A DNA stretch of 41,064 nt from Bacteroidales bacterium (GTDB lineage: Bacteria; Bacteroidota; Bacteroidia; Bacteroidales; WCHB1-69), in the NCBI GenBank assembly GCA_017650305.1, contig JAGCFD010000047.1, positions 1 through 41,064 on the forward strand. The letters run 5' to 3'. This document shows, piece after piece, positions 34,693 through 41,064 of the stretch. Made by a program: the position numbers and the translations under genes. Numbering within the stretch: position 1 is the stretch's first letter; every line of letters begins with the position of its first letter. The notes beneath the pieces were generated by a model. That model worked only from the letters and a program-made list of their open reading frames with translations. It was not told the origin of the DNA and did not search any database.

Positions 34693-36711
34693 TTACGAAA
34701 GTTGGTCTGTGCTTTTCTTAGCGCTAAGCGCATGGAATACAAGGTAGCAGCACAGGGCTACGAACATGACGATGGCGAGGATGTTGTAGAGTGGCGATCC
34801 GAGGTAGTTGACCATGAATGTCGGCTCTACGCCAGCGTATTTGAGGATGGCGCTGATGATGCCCATGATGGCGCCGCCGGCGAGAAGACCGGAGGCGAGC
34901 AGGGTGCCCTTCTCGCCGCGAGCTTTGTTGAGGGCCTCGTCTTTGCTGCGGGTCTTGATAAACCAGGCTAAGAAACCGCCAACCAGCAAGGGCAGGTTGA
35001 GTTGCAAGGGGATGAACATGCCCAAGGAGAAGGCCAGGGCCGGAACGCCTACCACATCCAACAGGATGGCCAGAATGGCGCCGATGATATAGAGCAGCCA
35101 GGGGGTCTGTCCGCCAAACATCAGCGGCTCGATGATGGCTGCCATGGCGTTGGCTTGAGGAGCCACCAGCGCGCCTTCACCCGTGTATCCATAGGTCTTG
35201 GACAACAACATGATGACTGCACCCACGGTCAGTGCCGACACCAGGGTTCCTACGAATTTGAAAGCCTCTTGCTTGTAAGGGGAGGTGCCGATCCAGTAAC
35301 CTATCTTCAGGTCGGTGATGAAGCCGCCTGCCATGGCCAAGGCCGAGCAGACGATGCCGCCCACTACCAAGGAGGTGATGATTCCAGTGCCGCCTTTCAA
35401 CCCAACTGCAGAGAGGATGAAGGAGGAGAGAATCAGCGTCATCATCGTCATGCCGGACACGGGGTTGGTGCCGACGGTGGCGATAGCTGTCGCTGCCACT
35501 GTGGTGAACAGGAAGGCAAAGAGGAAGACCACCAATAGGCCAACGATGACCTGCGTGATGTTCATCTCCATGCCGCCGACAAAGAAGAAGATGGTCATGA
35601 GGATGATGAGAGCGGCAAAGCCTATCAAGATGATCTTCATGGGGATGTCGCGCTGAGTGCGGAGCATCTGTTGTTCACCGCCACTTTGCTTGCCAGCCTT
35701 GAGAGCGACACCAATGGATTTCTTGATGACACCTGCCGATTTGATGACGCCGAGGATGCCGGCCATGGCGATACCGCCGATGCCAATGTAGCGAACATAG
35801 TTGGAGAAGATAAACTCCGGATCCAATGTGCTCATGGGTGTCAAGTCAAGGGTGATGCCGTATTGGCCGAGGAGCGGCACGATGATCCACCATGAGAGGG
35901 CGGAACCCGCACAGATGATGGCAGCATATTTGAGACCAATCAGGTAGCCAGTGCCCAAAAGAATGGATTCCGCACTCATCTTGAAGACAAACTTGTGGTC
36001 CATGGCCAATTTCTCGCCCCAACCGCACATGCGCGTGGAAATGGTGTCAGCCCAGAAATGGAAGGTGGTCATCAGAAAGTCGTACAGACCGCCAATGAGA
36101 CCGCTGATGAGCAATAACTTGGCTTGGTTGCCACCCTTGGCGCCCGATACGATGATCTCTGTTGTGGCCGTGGCCTCCGGGAAGGGATATTTCCCGTGCA
36201 TGTCGGAGACGAAATATTTGCGGAAAGGTATCAAGAAGAGAATGCCCAAGAATCCTCCAAAGAGTGAGGATAGGAAGATCTGCCAGAAGTTGACTTGAAT
36301 GTCAGCCCCCAATGCAGGATTAGTCTCCTTGATGATGTAGATGGCTGGCAACGTGAAGATGGCACCCGCCACGATGACTCCTGAACTGGCACCGATAGAC
36401 TGGATGAGCACATTCTCAGACAAGGGACTCTTGCGCTTGGCCAGCGTGGATGCACCCACGGCAATGATGGCTATCGGGATGGCAGCCTCGAACACCTGAC
36501 CAAAACGAAGGCCAGAATAAGCCGTGGCCGCCGAGAAAATCACCGCCATGATGATACCCCAGATGATCGTCCAGGCATTCAACTCGGGATACTTCTTCTC
36601 ACCTAACAAGATGGGCTTGTATTCTTCACCCTCTTTTAACTCCCGGTAGGCGTTGTCCGGCAGTTTGATGTCTTCCATGTTTTCCACAAAGGATTCTTCT
36701 TGTTCTTTCAT
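34693..36711 (-). CDS. OPT-family oligopeptide transporter
   Basis: Inner-membrane transporter of 672 residues with about 14-16 hydrophobic spans. Landmarks of bacterial OPT proteins are present: WTIIWGIIMAVIFSAATAYSG (first 20 residues WTIIWGIIMAVIFSAATAYS), LRFGQVFEAAIPIAI, GKYPFPEATATTEI, and the glycine-rich GGFITDLKIGYWIGTSPYKQ. OPT transporters import peptides or peptide-like or metal-chelate substrates with protons. I start at the ATG giving MKEQEES because the in-frame ATG 14 codons upstream falls within the promoter. It is first in the minus-strand run, with a strong promoter 40 bases upstream. Confidence 0.92.
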   Translation of the reverse strand: MKEQEESFVENMEDIKLPDNAYRELKEGEEYKPILLGEKKYPELNAWTIIWGIIMAVIFSAATAYSGLRFGQVFEAAIPIAIIAVGASTLAKRKSPLSENVLIQSIGASSGVIVAGAIFTLPAIYIIKETNPALGADIQVNFWQIFLSSLFGGFLGILFLIPFRKYFVSDMHGKYPFPEATATTEIIVSGAKGGNQAKLLLISGLIGGLYDFLMTTFHFWADTISTRMCGWGEKLAMDHKFVFKMSAESILLGTGYLIGLKYAAIICAGSALSWWIIVPLLGQYGITLDLTPMSTLDPEFIFSNYVRYIGIGGIAMAGILGVIKSAGVIKKSIGVALKAGKQSGGEQQMLRTQRDIPMKIILIGFAALIILMTIFFFVGGMEMNITQVIVGLLVVFLFAFLFTTVAATAIATVGTNPVSGMTMMTLILSSFILSAVGLKGGTGIITSLVVGGIVCSALAMAGGFITDLKIGYWIGTSPYKQEAFKFVGTLVSALTVGAVIMLLSKTYGYTGEGALVAPQANAMAAIIEPLMFGGQTPWLLYIIGAILAILLDVVGVPALAFSLGMFIPLQLNLPLLVGGFLAWFIKTRSKDEALNKARGEKGTLLASGLLAGGAIMGIISAILKYAGVEPTFMVNYLGSPLYNILAIVMFVALCCYLVFHALSAKKSTDQLS

Positions 36712-36750
36712 ATTGATTTTTAGTTTGTTGATAATCGAAAAATAAAGCGA

Positions 36751-36781
36751 CAAAAATACAAAAAAATGTTTCAGTTACAAA
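36751..36781 (-). promoter_or_regulatory. Strong Bacteroidota promoter of the OPT operon
   Basis: The minus strand has TTTG (36781-36778), exactly 19 bases of spacer, then TATTTTTG (36758-36751). Both boxes match the consensus fully. Transcription would begin near 36745, about 35 bases before the OPT ATG at 36711. Confidence 0.85.
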
Positions 36782-37078
36782 ATTATATATGCTGCTTTTT
36801 TTAAGTCTCCAACCCCCTCGAATTCCTCTTTTTATTAAGGTCGAAAATGGAAAAGATGTGCAATGTGCATTGTGCATAACTTGTTGAATATCCGTCTTTT
36901 TTTCTTTTGGATTTTAATATTTTTGCCTTTTAAAAATATGTAATATGCATAAAAGGACCATTTTCTTGCAAAATGGGGATGACTTTTGGCAATGACTTTT
37001 TGTGCATTTTGGCGAGTTGGATGTTGGGAGATACGAAACAGTGTTCTTTTTTGACAAATTTACAAATATTATAACTTT
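36782..37078. other. Divergent intergenic region with leader hairpin
   Basis: About 300 bases with no gene. On the plus strand a -7 box, TATTTTTG (36918-36925), lies about 150 bases before the giant gene. A 7-bp hairpin CCATTTT/AAAATGG with a 5-base loop (36958-36976) lies in the resulting leader. A partly repeated ATGACTTTTGGCA/ATGACTTTTTG follows at about 36979-37002. AT-rich elsewhere. No riboswitch is recognised. Confidence 0.55.
36918..36925 (+). promoter_or_regulatory. -7 box ahead of the giant repeat protein gene
   Basis: TATTTTTG matches TAnnTTTG exactly; no good -33 TTTG is seen at 19-21 bases. A leader of about 145 bases would result if used. Confidence 0.45.
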
Positions 37079-40000
37079 TTGAAACTGTCTTCTTTTATAC
37101 GAATCCTGCTGGCAATCATGTTGTTGCATTTCCTCTTGATAGAGGCGGATGCTCAATGTGCAGATCCTCAAAGTACGGAGGATGGTTCTCCTTGTGCTTT
37201 TCAGGGTATTCGTCCCTTCTGCACCGACTTGAACCCATACGGCATCACATATGCTTCCGGAACAGTTGGGAATGCCTTTGGATCCTATTTTCCTGATACC
37301 AATCGTATTGCCTGTCTTGAGTCGGCCCCAGCTCCCGCTTGGTACTATCTTCGGGTCTCAGAACCTGGCGAGATCCTCTTTCTGATCCAGCAGTTCGACG
37401 CAGATAGCATGGGCATTGATGTGGACTTTGCCTGCTGGGGCCCTTTCCAGGCTTCAAGCAATTTTGAATTTGTCGAGAATCTGTGTTGCGGTGTCTATTC
37501 ATTGAATACAACCCATTATGCTAACAGCCATGTGGTGGATGCTACCGGCCATCACCAGCCACCCAACACTACCAACAATCCCTATCCTTGGGGCAATCTG
37601 ATTGACTGCAGCTATGCCACGCACCCCATCGAATGGTGTTATATTCCGAATGCCCAAGAGGGTGAATACTACCTGATTCTCATCACCAATTTCGCGGCAC
37701 TTTCAGGTCGCTATGGTACGATTACCTTCTCCACAGCTACCAATACGGCAGATTCCCTTAATGCCATAGCCGACTGTTCCATCACCGAAGCCATCGCGAG
37801 CAATTCGCCTGTCTGTGAAAACGATACACTCTTCCTCTACTGCAATACACCCTCCTTCGGTGTCACATACCTCTGGAATGGGCCTAACGGCTGGACCTCC
37901 AATGAAGCCAACCCCGTCATTCCTCAAGTGTCGGCCGACATGAACGGTCTTTATACACTTGTCTTGACCAATGGAATCGACACGACCGATGCTGATTCCT
38001 TATTTGTCGTGGTGCATCAACAACCCGACATGATTATGAGCCTGTCGTCGAATCCTGTTTGCCAGCACGATACGGTAGTCGTGTCGGCCTTTGGCGCAGA
38101 CCAGTATCTTTGGCAGGACAGCACCTCCGAGAGCTCCTTTACAGTCGTTGTTGATAGTTCTCAATATGTTCTGTTGACGGGATACTCCCCGAACTGCCAG
38201 CTTACAGACAGTATCCTGATAGAGATGTATCCACCGCAGCATGAGTCGGAAACGGTGACGGCATGCGAGAGCTACACCTGGCATGGCACCACCTATACGG
38301 CCACGGGTACTTATCACTATGTCCATACGGATAATAATGGGTGCCTTCAAGATGACACACTCCACCTGACCATTAATCATCATTCGCAAAGCAATGTGTA
38401 TCATGCTATTGTGGAAAATCAACTGGCAGGATGGCAGTACCATGGCAACCATTTCGGCGGCGACACCGACACGCTCATCCATATCCAGAATGCGTCGGGC
38501 TGCGACAGCGCGGTGCATTACCATCTTCACGTTTATCCGAACCTGTATGTCACGTTGGACAGTGTGCTGTGCGAGAACGATTTGCCGCTGATATGGAACG
38601 GCGAGACCTTCACGGCCAGTGACGAGCGCGTGGTGACGATCCTGGCCTCCACGGGGGCTGACAGCGTCATCACGATGCGGGTGACGGTGCACTACAACAC
38701 GACCGGCACGGATGTGCAGACGGCGTGCGAGAGCTACACTTGGATTGATGGGCAGACCTACACGGAGACGCCCGAGACGGCGCCGGTGTACACCATAGTC
38801 GGGGGCAACCAGTGGGGCTGCGACAGCGTGGTGACGCTGCAGCTGACGGTGTGGCACGCGCAGCACGAGTCCGACACGGTTACAGCCTGCGAGAGCTTCA
38901 CCTGGAACGGTACCACCTACACTCAGTCAGGCACCTACCATTACACGCACCCGGATGTACACGGTTGCACGCAGGTGGACACACTGCATCTGACGGTTAA
39001 CTACAACACGCAAAGCGCTGTGTGTGATACTATTGTGGAGAATCAGCTGGCGGGATGGCAGTACCATGGCAACCATTTTGGCGGCGACACCGACACGATC
39101 ATCCATATCCAGAATGCGTTGGGCTGCGACAGCGCGGTGCATTACCATCTTCACGTTTACCCGAACCTGTACGTCACGTTGGACAGCGTGCTGTGCGAGA
39201 ACGCGCTGCCGCTGATATGGAACGGCGAGACCTTCACGGCCAGTGACGAGCGGGTGGTGACGATTTTGGCCTCCACGGGAGCGGACAGCGTCATCACGAT
39301 GCGGGTGACGGTGCATTACAACACGACCGGCACGGATGTGCAGACGGCCTGCGAGAGCTACACCTGGATTGACGGGCAGACCTACACGGAGACACCTGAG
39401 ATGGCGCCGGTGCACACCATAGTCGGGGGCAACCAGTGGGGTTGCGACAGCGTGGTGACGCTGCAGCTGACGGTGTGGCACGCGCAGCACGAGTCCGACA
39501 CGGTGACGGCATGCGAGAGCTACACTTGGAACGGCACCACCTACACTCAGTCAGGCACCTACCATTACACGCACCCGGATGTACACGGTTGCACGCAGGT
39601 GGACACACTGCATCTGACGGTTAACTACAACACGCAAAGCGCTGTGTATGATACTATTGTGGAGAATCAGCTGGCGGGATGGCAGTACCATGGCAACCAT
39701 TTCGGCGGCGACACCGACACGCTCATCCATATCCAGAACGTGGTGGGCTGCGACAGCGCGGTGCATTACCATCTTCACGTTTACTCGAACCTGTACGTCA
39801 CGTTGGACAGTGTGCTTTGCGAGAACGAGCTGCCGCTGCTGTGGAATGGAGAAACCTTCACGGCCAGTGACGAGCGCGTGGTGACGGTCCTGGCCTCCAC
39901 GGGTGCGGACAGCGTCATCACGATGCGGGTGACGGTGCACTACAACACGACCGGCACGGATGTGCAGACGGCCTGCGAGAGCTACACTTGGATTGACGGG

Positions 40001-41064
40001 CAGACCTACACGGAGACACCTGAGACGGCGCCGGTGCACACCATAGTCGGGGGCAACCAGTGGGGCTGCGACAGTGTGGTGACGCTGCAGCTGACGGTGT
40101 GGCACGCGCAGCACGAGTCCGACACGGTGACGGCCTGCGAGAGCTTTACTTGGAACGGCACTGCCTACACCCAGTCGGGCACCTACCAAGATGAGCACCC
40201 GGATGTGCATGGTTGTACGCAGGTGGACACGCTGCATCTGACCATCAACTACAATACGCAAAGCGCTGTGTATGATACTATTGTAGAGAATCAGCTGGCG
40301 GGATGGCAGTACCATGGCAACCATTTTGGCGGCAATACCGACACGATCATCCATATCCAGAACGCGGTGGGCTGCGACAGCGCGGTGCATTATCATCTCC
40401 ACGTCTACCCGAACCTGCACGTCACGTTGGACAGTGTGTTGTGCGAGAATGAGCTGCCGCTGCTGTGGAATGGGGAGACCTTCACGGCCAGTGACGAGCG
40501 TGTGGTGACGATTTTGGCCACCACGGGAGCTGACAGCGTCATCACGATGCGGGTGACGGTGCACTACAACACGACCGGCACGGATGTGCAGACGGCGTGC
40601 GAGAGCTACACCTGGATTGACGGGCAGACCTACACGGAGACGCCTGAGACGGCGCCGGTGCATACCCTCGTTGGTGGCAACCAGTGGGGTTGCGACAGCG
40701 TGGTGACGCTGCAGCTGACGGTGTGGCACGCGCGGCACGAGTCCGACACGGTGACGGCGTGCGAGAGCTACACCTGGAACGGCACCGCCTACACCCAGTC
40801 GGATACCTACCATTATGAGCACCTGGATGCACACGGTTGCACACAGGTGGATACACTGCATCTTACCATCAACTACAATACCCAAAGCGCTGTGTATGAT
40901 ACTATTGTGGAGAATCAGTTGATGTCGTGGCAGTACCTTGGCAATCATTTCTCAGGCACAACCGATACGGTCGTGATCTTGGATAATGCCGTGGGTTGCG
41001 ACAGCATAGTGAGCTATCATCTCCACGTCTACCCGAACTTGCACGTCACGTTGGACAGTGTGCT
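37079..41064 (+). CDS. Giant secreted repeat protein (5' part; runs off the right edge)
   Basis: The open frame continues past the window end; at least 1328 codons are visible. A TTG at 37079 gives a complete signal peptide ending EADAQ (core ILLAIMLLHFLL). The first ATG in frame (37118) would remove its basic start, so TTG is preferred. Residues about 27-235 form a Cys-rich N-terminal domain (PFCTD, WYYLRVSEPGEILF, DVDFACWGPF, EGEYYLILITNF) that I recognise from Bacteroidota T9SS proteins. An Ig-like module (SPVCENDTLFLYC) follows, then modules of about 52 residues with ACESYTW...GCDSVVTLQLTV. Four modules make a 208-residue unit repeated in tandem from 38411. A C-terminal T9SS signal is expected but not seen here. 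Confidence 0.85.
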   Translation, partial: MKLSSFIRILLAIMLLHFLLIEADAQCADPQSTEDGSPCAFQGIRPFCTDLNPYGITYASGTVGNAFGSYFPDTNRIACLESAPAPAWYYLRVSEPGEILFLIQQFDADSMGIDVDFACWGPFQASSNFEFVENLCCGVYSLNTTHYANSHVVDATGHHQPPNTTNNPYPWGNLIDCSYATHPIEWCYIPNAQEGEYYLILITNFAALSGRYGTITFSTATNTADSLNAIADCSITEAIASNSPVCENDTLFLYCNTPSFGVTYLWNGPNGWTSNEANPVIPQVSADMNGLYTLVLTNGIDTTDADSLFVVVHQQPDMIMSLSSNPVCQHDTVVVSAFGADQYLWQDSTSESSFTVVVDSSQYVLLTGYSPNCQLTDSILIEMYPPQHESETVTACESYTWHGTTYTATGTYHYVHTDNNGCLQDDTLHLTINHHSQSNVYHAIVENQLAGWQYHGNHFGGDTDTLIHIQNASGCDSAVHYHLHVYPNLYVTLDSVLCENDLPLIWNGETFTASDERVVTILASTGADSVITMRVTVHYNTTGTDVQTACESYTWIDGQTYTETPETAPVYTIVGGNQWGCDSVVTLQLTVWHAQHESDTVTACESFTWNGTTYTQSGTYHYTHPDVHGCTQVDTLHLTVNYNTQSAVCDTIVENQLAGWQYHGNHFGGDTDTIIHIQNALGCDSAVHYHLHVYPNLYVTLDSVLCENALPLIWNGETFTASDERVVTILASTGADSVITMRVTVHYNTTGTDVQTACESYTWIDGQTYTETPEMAPVHTIVGGNQWGCDSVVTLQLTVWHAQHESDTVTACESYTWNGTTYTQSGTYHYTHPDVHGCTQVDTLHLTVNYNTQSAVYDTIVENQLAGWQYHGNHFGGDTDTLIHIQNVVGCDSAVHYHLHVYSNLYVTLDSVLCENELPLLWNGETFTASDERVVTVLASTGADSVITMRVTVHYNTTGTDVQTACESYTWIDGQTYTETPETAPVHTIVGGNQWGCDSVVTLQLTVWHAQHESDTVTACESFTWNGTAYTQSGTYQDEHPDVHGCTQVDTLHLTINYNTQSAVYDTIVENQLAGWQYHGNHFGGNTDTIIHIQNAVGCDSAVHYHLHVYPNLHVTLDSVLCENELPLLWNGETFTASDERVVTILATTGADSVITMRVTVHYNTTGTDVQTACESYTWIDGQTYTETPETAPVHTLVGGNQWGCDSVVTLQLTVWHARHESDTVTACESYTWNGTAYTQSDTYHYEHLDAHGCTQVDTLHLTINYNTQSAVYDTIVENQLMSWQYLGNHFSGTTDTVVILDNAVGCDSIVSYHLHVYPNLHVTLDSV
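38411..41064 (+). repeat. 624-bp tandem repeats (4 full copies plus part of a fifth)
   Basis: The landmark GTGGARAATCARCTGG (first 16 bases with minor variants) recurs at 38411, 39035, 39659, 40283 and 40907, each exactly 624 bases (208 codons) apart. Units 1-4 are nearly identical by eye, while the fifth, at 40907, diverges quickly. A divergent single module (about 38236-38410) precedes the array. The repeats keep the reading frame throughout. Confidence 0.95.

Noticed and set aside
38000-40948. Long minus-strand open frames through the giant-repeat region
   Set aside because: They repeat with the same 624-bp period as the plus-strand gene, have no signal or recognisable family and are rich in His/Arg. 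They are shadows of the GC-rich repeat; the plus frame has a signal peptide and known modules.
38411-41064. Possible CRISPR array
   Set aside because: The 624-base units are wholly coding, in frame, and have no short conserved repeats with unique spacers; no cas genes nearby.

Overview
The window looks like chromosome from an uncultured member of Bacteroidales (Bacteroidota). Evidence for this: promoters of the form TTTG-N19-TAnnTTTG with few Shine-Dalgarno sites; Bacteroidota gene neighbourhoods (acpP-fabF-rnc, tig-clpP-clpX, sigma-54 activator-lptE-secG, and an HU/SPOR gene beside pssA); and several large secreted proteins with type IX secretion (T9SS) C-terminal signals or gliding-type modules. 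I could not assign a genus.

Layout. 1-386: no gene, including a dispersed-repeat copy cut by the window edge. 387-2596 (minus): fatty-acid/RNA operon acpP-fabF-rnc. 3126-3388: tRNA-Thr, tRNA-Tyr and tRNA-Gly, then a clear terminator. 3467-6311 (plus): murD, a thioredoxin-fold lipoprotein and a secreted helical-repeat protein. 6437-9025 (minus): an esterase with a YfcC-family permease. 9227-17486 (minus): an accessory surface-protein island holding a T9SS cargo with an IgGFc-binding-like head, a small secreted protein, a FISUMP-type lipoprotein and a 1433-residue multidomain T9SS cargo, separated by palindromic and promoter-bearing repeats.

17709-23978 (plus): a housekeeping envelope and proteostasis block (sigma-54 activator, lptE, a conserved hypothetical, secG, tig, clpP, clpX). 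24059-26365: another T9SS cargo. 26555-26805: second copy of the repeat seen at the left edge. 26912-29154 (plus): M28 peptidase/glutaminyl cyclase-like lipoprotein and aspartokinase, overlapping by one base. 29249-36711 (minus): a tightly packed seven-gene run (OPT transporter, deoxynucleoside kinase, kdsB, HU-SPOR protein, pssA, LOG-family hydrolase, holB) with one strong promoter seen ahead of the OPT gene. 37079 to the right edge (plus): the start of a giant secreted protein built of 624-bp (208-residue) tandem repeats.

How the genes work together. The core genes serve lipid and envelope synthesis (acpP, fabF, kdsB, pssA, murD, lptE), protein export and quality control (secG, tig, clpP, clpX), and nucleotide, amino-acid and DNA metabolism (dNK, lysC, holB). 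The accessory genes are almost all surface-exposed or secreted proteins made of exchangeable modules. No CRISPR array, prophage, intact insertion sequence or restriction system was seen. The best candidates for unusual biology are the HU-linker-TM-SPOR protein, which could join the nucleoid to the cell wall; the giant in-frame tandem-repeat protein; the compositionally mosaic T9SS cargo gene; and the repeat families that carry promoter and terminator sequence around the surface-protein genes.
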